This document shows positions 1-9,496 of a stretch of 64,000 bases of DNA, one piece after another (position 1 is the first letter of the stretch; each line of letters opens with the position of its first letter). Source of the stretch: JALNYB01 sp963676235 (GTDB lineage: Archaea; Thermoplasmatota; Thermoplasmata; Methanomassiliicoccales; Methanomethylophilaceae); assembly GCA_963676235.1 (NCBI GenBank), contig OY781044.1, forward strand, positions 558,001 through 622,000. Direction: 5' to 3'. Position numbers and translations under genes: made by a program. A model generated the notes under the pieces. It saw nothing but the letters and a program-made list of their open reading frames with translations. It did no database searches and was not told the DNA's origin.

Positions 1-1243
1 CCACCTGACCATTCCCTATCAGGACATACTTGTAGATCATCAGGCCTTCCATTCCAACCGGTCCGCGTGAATGGATCTTATTCGTACTTATGCCGACCTC
101 TGCACCTTTTCCAAACCTGTATCCGTCGGCAAATCTCGTGGATGCGTTTATGAACACGTCCGCTGAATCAACATTCTTGACGAAGACAGCCTGCTTCTTC
201 TTGTTCTCTGTCATAATAGCATCAGTATGATGCGATCCATGAATATTGATGAAATCGATCGCCTCTGTGATATCCTTTACGACCTTGATGGAGATTATGA
301 GATCGTTATACTCCGAGTCCCAATCCTTTGCAGTCGCTTTTGTAGTCGGTAACGTTTTAGAAACATATATCTTGGCGTCCGCATCCAATCTTACTTCCAC
401 GCCGTTCTTAATGAACTCTGCGCACATCTTCGGAAGGAATTCCTCTGCGATGTTGGAATTGACAAGGAGAGTCTCCACTGCATTGCAGACTGCCGGATAC
501 TGTATCTTAGAATCAAGCGTTGTCCTCACGGCGAGATCTACGTCCGCGTCATCATCCACATATATGTGACAGATACCTGCGGCATGTCCGAGCACCGGGA
601 TCTTCGTGTTGTTCTGAATATATTGAACAAAAGCATTGGAACCTCTCGGGATGAGAAGATCTATGTACTGATCGAGACTCAGTATCTCCGAGATATCGTC
701 TCTTGTCTCCATAAGGACGAATGCATCTTTCGGAACGCCCTCTGCAATTGCCGCTTTGGTCAGAAGATCGAATAATATGCGATTCGAATTGGCTGCTTCG
801 GAACCGCCCTTGAAAGCCACTCCGTTGCCGCTCTTGAGACACAGTGAAAGTATCTGGGGAACTACATCAGGACGTGACTCGAATATCACTCCGAGCATTC
901 CGATCGGACATTTGATCTGATACAAAGTTAGACCTTTGTCTAATTTCACAGTGGACATTGTCTCTCCGACAGGATCGTTCAATTTTACAACATCGAGTAT
1001 ACCGTCTATCATACCGGTGATCTTCTCATCGGTTACCTTGAGTCTTTTGATAAGAGCATCAGAAAGACCTGCTTTCACAGATGACTCGACATCCTTTGCA
1101 TTAGCGACAAGGATCCTGTGACGATTATCATCCAGAGCTTTGGCCATTGCACGAAGTGCGGAATCCTTTGTCTCACTATCTAATGCTGCAAGTATAAGTG
1201 CGGCTGATTTTGCTTTTACGATGTCTTCTGTTATCTTAGCCAT
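1..1243 (-). CDS. proA: Glutamate-5-semialdehyde dehydrogenase (gamma-glutamyl phosphate reductase), C-terminus cut by window edge
   Basis: Reduces gamma-glutamyl phosphate to glutamate-5-semialdehyde with NADPH in proline synthesis. Translating the minus strand from the ATG at 1243 gives MAKITEDIVKAKSAALIL and about 414 codons without a stop. Family marks are visible: the catalytic Cys in YPAVCNAVETLL, GSHHTDAI, NASTRFADGYRFG and the C-terminal GKGAEVGISTNKIHSRGPVG segment. Compared with the usual ~415-420 residues, only the last few are missing at position 1. proB is not in the window and may lie beyond the left edge. A weak pseudo-SD lies upstream. The family call is firm. Confidence 0.95.
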   Translation of the reverse strand, partial: MAKITEDIVKAKSAALILAALDSETKDSALRAMAKALDDNRHRILVANAKDVESSVKAGLSDALIKRLKVTDEKITGMIDGILDVVKLNDPVGETMSTVKLDKGLTLYQIKCPIGMLGVIFESRPDVVPQILSLCLKSGNGVAFKGGSEAANSNRILFDLLTKAAIAEGVPKDAFVLMETRDDISEILSLDQYIDLLIPRGSNAFVQYIQNNTKIPVLGHAAGICHIYVDDDADVDLAVRTTLDSKIQYPAVCNAVETLLVNSNIAEEFLPKMCAEFIKNGVEVRLDADAKIYVSKTLPTTKATAKDWDSEYNDLIISIKVVKDITEAIDFINIHGSHHTDAIMTENKKKQAVFVKNVDSADVFINASTRFADGYRFGKGAEVGISTNKIHSRGPVGMEGLMIYKYVLIGNGQV

Positions 1244-1335
1244 GCTCTCACTGCTCCCCGATACACGTTCATATCTTAAGGTATTTGATGAAACCTATGA
1301 TGTTTTAAATAGAAGAATTGGATTGTTAGAATTGA

Positions 1336-1422
1336 GCCGAGATGGCCCAGCCCGGTAAGGCGGCGGTCTCGAAAACCGCTGGTTTCACGACCTCGGGAGT
1401 TCGAATCTCTCTCTCGGCGCCA
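1336..1422 (+). tRNA. tRNA-Ser(CGA)
   Basis: Acceptor arms GCCGAGA (1336-1342) and TCTCGGC (1412-1418) pair perfectly. The discriminator is G and CCA is encoded (1420-1422). The anticodon loop CTCGAAA closed by GCGGT/ACCGC gives anticodon CGA (serine, codon UCG). The long variable arm (class II) agrees with serine. It sits directly before the restriction-modification island, a common position for integrated DNA, although I found no repeated tRNA 3' end on the far side. Confidence 0.96.
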
Positions 1423-1678
1423 TTTTTCATTATTTTAAAAACATAGTATCTATTCCAACAAACGTGATGGTCTCGTTTGTATCAGTCAAAATCAGTCTCA
1501 TATTCTATCGACCTAAATAGGTATCAAAATATTCTAACCTATTTATGATACACACAAGTTCTACACCCATATATAAAAATCACAATTATACACACCTTAA
1601 TGAATTCAAATTGAAAATGTCAATTTTATATAACAGACAATTTCTCCAATTATATATGATATTCATCAATTTACTTCC

Positions 1679-3187
1679 ATGATGTCGAATTATGTTACCT
1701 TTACCGAGAAACATTCATTACGTAAACAACGATGCCCCCATATGAGTGACACTAATCAGTCACTGCCTTATGACGACAGCGATGAAAAATCTATTTTATT
1801 GTATGCTGGTAAACTAAACGGACATACTCTCAAAGAAATTGCATCATTTGACATCGAATCGGCACGCACATCCACCCATTCCAAAGGTTTCTTTGGTCAA
1901 GCCCTTGAGGAATTCTATTTCTATATCAAAAACAACAACATCGCCGCACCTGACTTCATTAATGTCGGCATGGAACTTAAATCAACACCGATGAAGAAAA
2001 CTAAAGGTAAAGGCATTGTTTCGAAAGAACGCCTGGTCTTAAGCATCATTGACTACATGACAATAAATCAATTAGAATTCGAAGGATCATTCAAAAAGAA
2101 GAACGGAAAACTCTTGATTGTATTCTACCAGTCTAATAACGATGTACAATATTATGATCAAAAGATCTTAAAGGTTGTCCATTGGACCTACCCTCCTGAG
2201 GATTTGAGAATTATAGAGGAAGATTGGAATACTATATCAAAGATGGTAACAGAAGGAAGGTCTCATGAATTATCAGAAAGGTTTACACATTATCTAGGAG
2301 CCTGTACAAAAGGAATGGGACATGAACGCGATTATCGTGAACAACCCAACTCCGATATACCGGCACGCCAACGGGCATTATCCTTAAAATCATCCTATGT
2401 CAACAAGATATTCAGAGAATCCACACAAGAAGAATACACAGGTGTATTCACCTCGGAAGCACTCATCGAAAATAAAGTAGGAGCATTCCAATCAGTATTC
2501 GCTAACAGAGATTGGACTGATGACAATTTCGAATCGTTCGTACTCAAAGCATTCGATAAATTCATTGGAATGAAGTGTAGCGACATTGAAAAAGAAATAG
2601 GCATATCACTAAATGTAGCATCAAAATCATACAGATCGCAACTTACCCTTAACATGATGGGTATCAAAACAAAAAAGGCTAAAGAATTTGTAGACTCAGA
2701 CATAGAAATGAAGACCATATTCCTCAAACCAAACAATACGTCTCAGGAAAGTATGTCATTCTCATATTTCGATTATATAGAATTGACAAAACAAACTTGG
2801 GAAACATCGGATTTTTATGAAGTCCTAGATAAGAGATTCTTTTTCCCAGTATTCCAAAGACCAAAAAAGAATGGTGACGTGGTCTTCAAAGGCGCATTCT
2901 TCTGGTCGATGCCATATTTAGATATGTGTGAAGCAAAAATAGTATGGGAAGACACACTTGAAAAAATCAAGATGTCAGATATTGACAACCTTATTACATC
3001 CAAACAAAACCGTGTCGCTCACGTAAGACCACACGCTAGAAATTCAAAAGATACCTGTATGGCACTGAATGGACAATATTATATGAAAAAATGCTTTTGG
3101 CTGAATAGGAACTATATAAGTGATGTCGTAAAAAATAGTGGCATTCTTAACAAAAATCAACAATCAAATCTTACAGACCTTTATTGA
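1679..3187 (+). CDS. Sau3AI/MutH-like type II restriction endonuclease
   Basis: A predicted DNA-cutting enzyme of the Sau3AI family, which cleaves GATC. The length of 502 aa is close to Sau3AI itself. The N-terminal MutH-like domain (about 30-190) carries PDFINVGMELKSTPMKK; D92, E99 and K101 have the same spacing as the catalytic D-E-K triad of MutH. This is followed by SKERLVLSIIDY, also typical of Sau3AI. The C-terminal half should be the second, non-catalytic MutH-like domain. A TATA-like TATATATG at 1651-1658 lies about 25 nt before the first ATG, which fits a leaderless mRNA starting at 1679 or 1682; ATG at 1742 is the alternative. It converges on and overlaps the methylase gene by 17 nt. 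GATC specificity is inferred from the family. Confidence 0.88.
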   Translation: MMSNYVTFTEKHSLRKQRCPHMSDTNQSLPYDDSDEKSILLYAGKLNGHTLKEIASFDIESARTSTHSKGFFGQALEEFYFYIKNNNIAAPDFINVGMELKSTPMKKTKGKGIVSKERLVLSIIDYMTINQLEFEGSFKKKNGKLLIVFYQSNNDVQYYDQKILKVVHWTYPPEDLRIIEEDWNTISKMVTEGRSHELSERFTHYLGACTKGMGHERDYREQPNSDIPARQRALSLKSSYVNKIFRESTQEEYTGVFTSEALIENKVGAFQSVFANRDWTDDNFESFVLKAFDKFIGMKCSDIEKEIGISLNVASKSYRSQLTLNMMGIKTKKAKEFVDSDIEMKTIFLKPNNTSQESMSFSYFDYIELTKQTWETSDFYEVLDKRFFFPVFQRPKKNGDVVFKGAFFWSMPYLDMCEAKIVWEDTLEKIKMSDIDNLITSKQNRVAHVRPHARNSKDTCMALNGQYYMKKCFWLNRNYISDVVKNSGILNKNQQSNLTDLY

Positions 3188-4385
3188 TCTCCAAAATTCT
3201 TTCTCCCATCTTTTTTATCAACGGCACCACAAGTGCATTTCCCATTGTGAAATACCTTGAACGCTCAGACATGCCCTCGGTCCAGTTATCCGGAAATCCA
3301 TTCAAACGCTCACATTCAATCGGTGTCAATTTACGATATCTTTTGGTCTCCGGATCTAAAATTAGGTGACTAGACCGGTTCGTCGTACCTTCACTAGTCA
3401 ACATTGTACGCCCAGGAGTATCAAGATTGTCTGGAAATGGTATGGATCCTTCAGAATAACAATATTTAGCCCCATCTTTTCTAGTACGCTGAATCCGTTT
3501 TGAACCTTTCAAATACTGCCACTTTATCGTATCATCGACATAGTATTTCTCATCCACATCTTGCTGTAGAATATCCCCTAATGTGGTCATTTTCTTGGAT
3601 TTAACAGATACACACTCACGAGTATACACAATGTTATCTTTCATTACACCAGAGTTGTAGAACTTACCCTCAAACGAATCAGAGATCTCTACCAATGTTG
3701 AGAACTGTTTAGAGCCTATCTTAAATTCAGAGACCTTCTTTTGAATTGGCATACGATTAACTGGAAAGGTCTTCGCAAAAAAACCTTTAGAATTTACAAT
3801 ATCCTCATAATATGACTCTTCCATCAACCTCGCAAACGGCGTATTATTTTTACACGCAAATATGAATACTCTGCGCCTCTTCTGAGGAAAACCATAATCT
3901 GCAGCATTGACGACCCGCCATTCAACATAATAGCCATCATCCGCGAGACATCTTAGTATTATACCAAAATCCCGACCCCTTTGAGGGACTGGTGATTTCA
4001 ATAACCTATCTACATTCTCCAGAATCACATATTTTGGACTATGCTTTTGCAGTATCTCGTTTATATGCCACCAAAGAACGCCCTTCTTTCCCTCAATACC
4101 TTTAGCATTCGAACTTGCCACCGAATAATCTTGGCAAGGGAAACCACCTACAAGAAGGTCATGATCAGGTACGTTCTCTATTTCTTTACCTATATCATTA
4201 TTGATATTTACAGACCCTCTGTCTGCAAAATGTCTATTATAACAATTAAATGCAAATTGATCTTTTTTTCCAGGCTCCCACTGATTTGCCCAAATTGTTG
4301 TAAACTTGCTCGATGCCTCCTCTAGCCCAACACGGAACCCGCCGACACCTGCGAACAACTCCACAACCCTGATCTCATCTACCAT
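3171..4385 (-). CDS. dcm: DNA (cytosine-5-)-methyltransferase of the restriction system
   Basis: Methylates cytosine at C5 in the recognition site and protects the host from the convergent nuclease. The 404 residues show the m5C methylase motifs in order: ELFAGVGGFRVGLE (motif I, SAM), GGFPCQDYSVA (motif IV, catalytic Cys), ENVDRLLKS (VI), QKRRRVFIFA (VIII), and RKLTPIECERLNGFPDNW and MGNALVVP (IX-X). It is read after vsr with a 26-nt gap, so the two are probably cotranscribed. With a Sau3AI-like partner the target is probably GATC, but the target-recognition region cannot be read by eye. The region is richer in A+T than its surroundings, which fits horizontal gain. Confidence 0.95.
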   Translation of the reverse strand: MVDEIRVVELFAGVGGFRVGLEEASSKFTTIWANQWEPGKKDQFAFNCYNRHFADRGSVNINNDIGKEIENVPDHDLLVGGFPCQDYSVASSNAKGIEGKKGVLWWHINEILQKHSPKYVILENVDRLLKSPVPQRGRDFGIILRCLADDGYYVEWRVVNAADYGFPQKRRRVFIFACKNNTPFARLMEESYYEDIVNSKGFFAKTFPVNRMPIQKKVSEFKIGSKQFSTLVEISDSFEGKFYNSGVMKDNIVYTRECVSVKSKKMTTLGDILQQDVDEKYYVDDTIKWQYLKGSKRIQRTRKDGAKYCYSEGSIPFPDNLDTPGRTMLTSEGTTNRSSHLILDPETKRYRKLTPIECERLNGFPDNWTEGMSERSRYFTMGNALVVPLIKKMGERILEINKGL

Positions 4386-4411
4386 TGATGAAAGGTATAC
4401 TAAGGATCTTA

Positions 4412-4873
4412 TTAATGGTTTGGATCGGTTCGAAAATTGAGTAGGTCGACGAGAGTTCTAACTACATTCTGGATATCATTCTCTATTTCACATTCCCACA
4501 CTGTGACCACAGTCCAATTTTCTGACTCCAAAGCTTTGATCTTGTTTTTGTCCCGATTTATATTCCTTTGAAACTTCTCATTCCAGAATTCATTATTCGT
4601 CTTCGGTAAGGGCAGATTACATTTGGGACATCTGTGCCAAAAACAACCATTAACAAATATTGCTATCCTCTTTCCAGGATAACATATATCAGGATGCCCT
4701 GGAACCTTATTCCAATAAAGGCGATATCCTGGAAAACCAGCCTCCCGAAGAGCATGACGTAAAATTAATTCAGGCTTCGTATCTACGCCTTTATTAGAAC
4801 TCATAACGTGAGAAACAGCCTCGTTCAAAGGTATGGGAGATCTCTTATCCCGAACATAACTCTGTTTTACCAT
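4412..4873 (-). CDS. vsr: Very short patch repair endonuclease Vsr
   Basis: Nicks T:G mismatches left by deamination of 5-methylcytosine; such genes often travel with m5C methylases. The 153 aa protein carries the Vsr pattern: MSSNKGVDTKPELILRHAL near the N-terminus, GHPDICYPGKRIAIFVNGCFWH (catalytic Asp, Zn-ligand Cys and His), RCPKC, and a C-terminal W-TVVTVWECE segment. Length is typical of the family. It precedes the methylase on the same strand, so methylation and repair of its mutagenic by-product are expressed together. Confidence 0.95.
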   Translation of the reverse strand: MVKQSYVRDKRSPIPLNEAVSHVMSSNKGVDTKPELILRHALREAGFPGYRLYWNKVPGHPDICYPGKRIAIFVNGCFWHRCPKCNLPLPKTNNEFWNEKFQRNINRDKNKIKALESENWTVVTVWECEIENDIQNVVRTLVDLLNFRTDPNH

Positions 4874-5116
4874 ATTACACCTAACCTCACTTCAAATATG
4901 AAGCATTGACTTTCAAACATACACTAAAGTAATTTACTACAATATAATTAATTTCGATAATATCTTAAAAAATCTAATGTTTGTAACACATAAAATAAAC
5001 CAATTCCGATTTCAATAGTGCCTTGTGTAAATTCTAATATTCAAATAAAAACTACTGAATCTAAAACACAGCAACTATTTATCCCCCAACATCCATAGAT
5101 TCTTCCAGAGAGTCTC

Positions 5117-5572
5117 ATGTTCTGCCATAAATGCGGTAAAGAGGTCGAAGATGGAATATTCTTCTGTCCGTTCTGCGGAGTAAGTCTGAAACCATCCGAT
5201 CAGAACCATTCACAGCAGTATTGCAATGATAATTTCCAGGGTGCGTACGCCCTTAAAGATAAGAATGAAGGCATTGCTCTGATCCTTTCCCTATTGATAT
5301 CTGGTTTAGGCCAGATATATGTCGGAAAGATCGTCAGAGGCATTATATTCATTATTGCCAGAATTGCACTCAGCCTTGTTTCCATGACCGTCGTCTTCAG
5401 TCCTGGTTTTATCATAAACAACTCGATCGTTCTGAGTTCGGGCGCGATCGTATCTCTCGTGTTCATAAGCATACTATCACTCGCATTGTGGATCTATGGT
5501 ATGTATGACGCTTACACCCTTGCAAAACAGTACAATGATTACTTAGATAAAAATCATCAAAAACCTTGGTGA
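5117..5572 (+). CDS. Zinc-ribbon TM2-domain membrane protein, copy 1
   Basis: 151 aa. The N-terminal zinc ribbon starts MFCHKCGKEVEDG and continues FCPFCG. A linker follows, then a TM2-type membrane domain with the hallmarks LSLLISGLGQIYVGKIVRG and WIYGMYDAYTLAKQYN. The C-terminus is NHQKPW. TM2 proteins are small membrane proteins with an acidic DAY/D loop and no settled biochemical role. It is the first of three adjacent homologues at 5117, 5617 and 6218, each with its own upstream gap. No partner gene indicates a function. Confidence 0.82.
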   Translation: MFCHKCGKEVEDGIFFCPFCGVSLKPSDQNHSQQYCNDNFQGAYALKDKNEGIALILSLLISGLGQIYVGKIVRGIIFIIARIALSLVSMTVVFSPGFIINNSIVLSSGAIVSLVFISILSLALWIYGMYDAYTLAKQYNDYLDKNHQKPW

Positions 5573-5616
5573 ATCCTTATATCCTCACAATCATATCAAC
5601 ATGTTGGTAATTGACC

Positions 5617-6057
5617 ATGTTCTGTTCTAAATGTGGAAAGGAAGTGCATGACGACGAAGTGTATTGTCCGTTTTGTGGCGATAATCTCAGATCCTCAACC
5701 AACACCACTACACAACAAGGACCGACCTTTTATGCAGTAAGTGAAAGGAATGAGGGTATTGCTCTGATACTATCGCTACTCATACCAGGTGTCGGACAGA
5801 TGTATGTCGGAAAGATCGGCAGAGGCATAGCATTCATTCTTTCAGGATTATTTATCTTTGGACTAATGATTTGTTGCTACGTACTCATGGGCATTTCATC
5901 CAACAATACAAATACGTTGACTGCAGGAATCGTTGCAATCACCGCCATTGCTATGATGGCATACATCGCGATTTGGATCTACAGCATGTATGACGCTTAC
6001 AAATTGGCACAACAGTACAACGATTACGTTTATCGTAATCATCAAAAACCTTGGTAA
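5617..6057 (+). CDS. Zinc-ribbon TM2-domain membrane protein, copy 2
   Basis: 146 aa from the ATG at 5617 (MFCSKCGKEVHDD), chosen because both paralogues start with MFC. A TTG six bases upstream is the other option. CxxC...CPFCG zinc ribbon, then LSLLIPGVGQMYVGKIGRG, two to three hydrophobic segments, WIYSMYDAYKLAQQYN and the terminal NHQKPW. It starts 44 nt after copy 1 stops. The hydrophobic middle differs from copy 1, while the ends are nearly the same. Confidence 0.82.
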   Translation: MFCSKCGKEVHDDEVYCPFCGDNLRSSTNTTTQQGPTFYAVSERNEGIALILSLLIPGVGQMYVGKIGRGIAFILSGLFIFGLMICCYVLMGISSNNTNTLTAGIVAITAIAMMAYIAIWIYSMYDAYKLAQQYNDYVYRNHQKPW

Positions 6058-6217
6058 TCATGTTATCTAAAAACCCTTTATTTTTAGCTCTTTTTGATTC
6101 GATACAGCAAACCCTGAGCAAATATGAATGTAAACACATATCGAACTGTGGATCGGTTATGCTTTTTCGATAATCAAGTATATATTCTAATGCTCAGATA
6201 TAATTGTAGGAACAATT

Positions 6218-6601
6218 ATGTTTTGCTCTAAATGCGGTAAAGAAGTGGAGAACGGTCTGATATACTGTCCACACTGCGGTGCAAGTTTGGACCCAGTGTC
6301 TCAACAGAAACAACAGTGTAACAATAATGGTCAAACCGTGTACGCCATAAGGGACAAGAATGAAGGTGTCGCTCTGATTCTATCTCTTCTCATTCCTGGA
6401 ATTGGCCAGATGTACGTCGGAAAGATCATGAGAGGATTCTTATTCCTGTTTTCAACAATAATTATAGCAATAATATCTGTATTTGTATTCTTCACTTGGA
6501 TTGTATATCTTGCAATATGGATCTACGGTATGTATGATGCTTACAGCCTTGCAAAAGAATACAATGAGTATGTGTTCACAAATCATCAGAAACCCTGGTG
6601 A
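6218..6601 (+). CDS. Zinc-ribbon TM2-domain membrane protein, copy 3
   Basis: 127 aa, the shortest copy. MFCSKCGKEVENG plus YCPHCG form the zinc ribbon, followed by LSLLIPGIGQMYVGKIMRG, one long hydrophobic stretch (about 80-105), WIYGMYDAYSLAKEYN and NHQKPW at the end. The middle membrane segment is about 20 residues shorter than in copies 1 and 2. A 160-nt gap separates it from copy 2, so it may have its own promoter. Confidence 0.82.
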   Translation: MFCSKCGKEVENGLIYCPHCGASLDPVSQQKQQCNNNGQTVYAIRDKNEGVALILSLLIPGIGQMYVGKIMRGFLFLFSTIIIAIISVFVFFTWIVYLAIWIYGMYDAYSLAKEYNEYVFTNHQKPW

Positions 6602-6700
6602 AAAAATAAACCCTGGCTGGAAACAGCCCAAATATTTTACTTTTTAAAATATTCAAATCATACAGAAAATCATAAATCCGTTTAGTCTCATAGCCCAATT

Positions 6701-6805
6701 ATGAAATTTAAAGAAATGGACAAAAGTCTGCATGTGGTGGGAACGATTGTAATAGTTGCACTGATTATTGTCATAGCGTGGGGATTCGTATTCCATCCAA
6801 CATAA
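6701..6805 (+). CDS. Possible 34-aa single-pass membrane micro-protein
   Basis: An ATG at 6701 opens 34 codons. A charged start (MKFKEMDKSLHVV) is followed by a clean hydrophobic helix (GTIVIVALIIVIAWGFVF) and a stop. The composition is that of a real one-helix membrane peptide rather than random frame, but no SD is obvious and nothing else supports it. It lies alone in the 490-nt gap between the TM2 genes and cfbB; the rest of that gap (6806-7091) is AT-rich and I see no other feature there. Confidence 0.35.
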   Translation: MKFKEMDKSLHVVGTIVIVALIIVIAWGFVFHPT

Positions 6806-7091
6806 AACAAAAAATCATTGAATGATGACGTTTAAGAGATGCCACATATGTTTGAAACATATTCTAGATTTATCTATTTGATTCCCTAAAGTTTGCATTA
6901 TGAATGATATCAGCCGAATTTATGTAAACAGAAAAAAATCTCTGTAGATTGAAACATGCCCACTGCAATATTGCAAACACATGAAATTAATTCCAAAAAA
7001 TATAACATTATAGATATCAAAAACTTACAGAGATGAACTTCGAGATACTCTGTTTAAAAGAACATATCCTAAACACTATAAAGATCCGCGA

Positions 7092-8429
7092 TCATTTTAA
7101 ACTCATCGTTATCTGTTCAACCCAATTCTCAGAAGAGAGAGCATGTTGATGCATATATGTTCCAAGACTTTTTTTGAATACGAGTCCGTCATTGGAACCG
7201 TCGATCCCTGCACCTCTTTTCATCGAAAATCCAAATTCATGCTCTTTGTTCAGAATAACATCCGAATAATGATATTCATGTCCCTTCACACTATTCCTGA
7301 AAATAGGATTTGCCCGTAACGGATCCGCTATGACATAACATGGCCCATGACGTACACCTGACATCTTCGCTTCTGCATCGAACACTCCTGACATCTTATG
7401 CTTGACGCCGTTCTTATCAACGATATTGTTACACATCGTCATCAGGCCGCCACATTCTCCGATGATCGTTCTTCCTTCTTCGGATACATTCTTCAAGCCC
7501 TGGAGGAAATCCGTGTTCTCGGATATCCTGTCGACAAACAGTTCCGGATATCCCCCGCCCAGATAGTAGATGTCCGCATTCGGAAGAGGATCCCCGTTCA
7601 CGGGCGAGAATTCTATGATGTCCATTCCCGTGTGTCTCATGCTCTCGATGTTATCATGATAGTAGAAACAATAAGCTTCATCTACCGGAACAGCGACCTT
7701 CAAACCATTTCCGTCAGCGTCTCCATACGGAGACCTGCTATCGAAACCATCAGGAACGTGCATCTCTGCAGCGTTGATCAACCGATCGAGGTCTATTGAT
7801 TCCGTGAGCCCTTCCAATGGAGTTATCGCCTTGCTGTCAAAGGTCTTGAGTGTCTTGAGGCCCAGATACCTTTGTTCCAACGAATTTTCTCTATCTTTCC
7901 TTACACAGCCCAGGATCTCTATATCTGAATAATGTTCCATCGCCTCTCTGAGTTTCCTCTCATGCTGGGATCCGGAAACATTGTTCATGATCACTCCTGC
8001 GATCTTGATCTCCTTATCGAAATCACGGAAACCATTCACCATTGCAACTGCACTTCTGGTGAGAGAACCGGCATCGATCACCAAGACGACCGGGAATCCC
8101 AATATCTTCGCTATGTCTGCTGTTGAACCTTCATCGCCCGTTCCCGTAGACCCTTCATAAAGACCACGGACGCCTTCCACTATCGCTATATCGGCATCCT
8201 TGGAAGAATATGCAACGAGATTTCTGATGACATCCTTACCCATCATGAAAGTATCCAGATTCCTGGAATGATTCCCTGTAGCTGCGGAATGATACATCGG
8301 ATCTATAAAATCCGGCCCTACTTTGAATGGTTGGACCTTCATGGTCTTTGATAATCTCGACATCAGACCCGTAGTAACAGATGTCTTGCCTACTCCGCTT
8401 CCTGTCCCCGAGATTATCAGCCCTTTCAT
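7092..8429 (-). CDS. cfbB: Ni-sirohydrochlorin a,c-diamide synthase CfbB
   Basis: ATP- and glutamine-dependent amidation of the a and c acetate side chains of Ni-sirohydrochlorin, the second step to coenzyme F430. 445 aa. The N-terminal CobB/CbiA-type ATPase has P-loop GTGSGVGKTSVTTGL. The C-terminal glutamine amidotransferase has YYLGGGYPELF and the nucleophile in IGECGGLMTM. The family also includes CbiA of cobalamin synthesis; the F430 assignment rests on the operon, where it follows cfbD with a 4-nt overlap and ends the transcript. Confidence 0.95.
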   Translation of the reverse strand: MKGLIISGTGSGVGKTSVTTGLMSRLSKTMKVQPFKVGPDFIDPMYHSAATGNHSRNLDTFMMGKDVIRNLVAYSSKDADIAIVEGVRGLYEGSTGTGDEGSTADIAKILGFPVVLVIDAGSLTRSAVAMVNGFRDFDKEIKIAGVIMNNVSGSQHERKLREAMEHYSDIEILGCVRKDRENSLEQRYLGLKTLKTFDSKAITPLEGLTESIDLDRLINAAEMHVPDGFDSRSPYGDADGNGLKVAVPVDEAYCFYYHDNIESMRHTGMDIIEFSPVNGDPLPNADIYYLGGGYPELFVDRISENTDFLQGLKNVSEEGRTIIGECGGLMTMCNNIVDKNGVKHKMSGVFDAEAKMSGVRHGPCYVIADPLRANPIFRNSVKGHEYHYSDVILNKEHEFGFSMKRGAGIDGSNDGLVFKKSLGTYMHQHALSSENWVEQITMSLK

Positions 8430-9496
8430 AACAACAGCTCTCTTATCGTGTCTCCCGTTTCCAACGGAACTATCTTATGCGTACCCATCACCCTAGAATG
8501 CGATGATATCTCACCGACAGCATTATCGTAACCTGCATTGAGATAATTAGTCAACTGTCTAGGCTGATCGGTTATCATGATGTCCTTTTTATCTGGTTTG
8601 GGATAGGCGTGCGGTATCCCGACCAGGATCGACATATCAGGCTCATATGCTTCCACGGCCTTCTGAACCTCTTCCCCGATGATCGCATATTCATCCAAAC
8701 CGCCTATGATATTATCGATCTTCACACCTTTGAGAGCTAATTCTGAGAGTATGTCGACAGCATATCCTCTGATCCTCGGAAGACCTTTAGAAACATCCAG
8801 ATTAGCAACGAAGAACACTGATCCTCCACAGGCTTTCTGTGCTTCGCTGACTGCGAGGAAAATATCTGCAAATCTGTATGCAAGCTCTTTCTTCGCAAGC
8901 ATGACGACAGCTATCTTCTTTCCTTCTTTCAGAGCCTCGACGATCATTTTGCTTACTTTGAATTTCGTAGGTCCCGATGTAGGTGACAGATAATCCTTTG
9001 ATGCCATTCCGACAGACCTTTCCATCAGAGTCGCGGCTGTCAATAAGTTCACCTGTCTTTCTGCTTCCGCCTTGGATATTATACCTGCGGCGGATGCAGC
9101 ATTGATCGCAGCTATCGCGCCTTTGGTATTATCCCCCATGCATCCATTGCAATTAACAGGGAACACATTGCAACCTATGTTCGCTTCCATGATTGTGGCT
9201 TCCATATCCTCTCCGATTATCATACTTGAACAGGTGCCTACTACAGCAACCGTCTTCGGATCGAACTTTTCTTTCACTGCTTTCAATGTGTTTATCAAGG
9301 ACTCTGAACCGCCGAATACAAGATCGTTCTCCTTCATTCCCGAAGTCACAACCCTTATACCTGCTTCCTCCAACATCCTGGCCGCCATGAACCCGCATCC
9401 TGCGGGGCCATGGATGACTATCACGTCGATGTTCATATCCCTCAGCGTATACATCGCAGCTATGATCGGATTGGGTCTGGGATGGATCGTATTCAT
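8426..9496 (-). CDS. cfbD: Nitrogenase-like subunit CfbD of Ni-sirohydrochlorin a,c-diamide reductive cyclase
   Basis: Catalytic component that, with CfbC, reduces and cyclises the tetrapyrrole in F430 synthesis. 356 aa, NifD/NifK fold but short, as expected for CfbD. Cys residues for the Fe-S cluster are visible in HGPAGCGFMAARML, VVGTCSSMIIGED and NCNGCMGDNTKG. It overlaps cfbE and cfbB by 4 nt each (ATGA type), which indicates translational coupling. It is not a nitrogenase: there is no NifDK pair or cofactor genes nearby. Confidence 0.95.
   Translation of the reverse strand: MNTIHPRPNPIIAAMYTLRDMNIDVIVIHGPAGCGFMAARMLEEAGIRVVTSGMKENDLVFGGSESLINTLKAVKEKFDPKTVAVVGTCSSMIIGEDMEATIMEANIGCNVFPVNCNGCMGDNTKGAIAAINAASAAGIISKAEAERQVNLLTAATLMERSVGMASKDYLSPTSGPTKFKVSKMIVEALKEGKKIAVVMLAKKELAYRFADIFLAVSEAQKACGGSVFFVANLDVSKGLPRIRGYAVDILSELALKGVKIDNIIGGLDEYAIIGEEVQKAVEAYEPDMSILVGIPHAYPKPDKKDIMITDQPRQLTNYLNAGYDNAVGEISSHSRVMGTHKIVPLETGDTIRELLL

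Noticed and set aside
1423..5116. Integrated element with att sites at tRNA-Ser
   Set aside because: No integrase gene and no repeat of the tRNA 3' end could be found by eye beyond the vsr gene.
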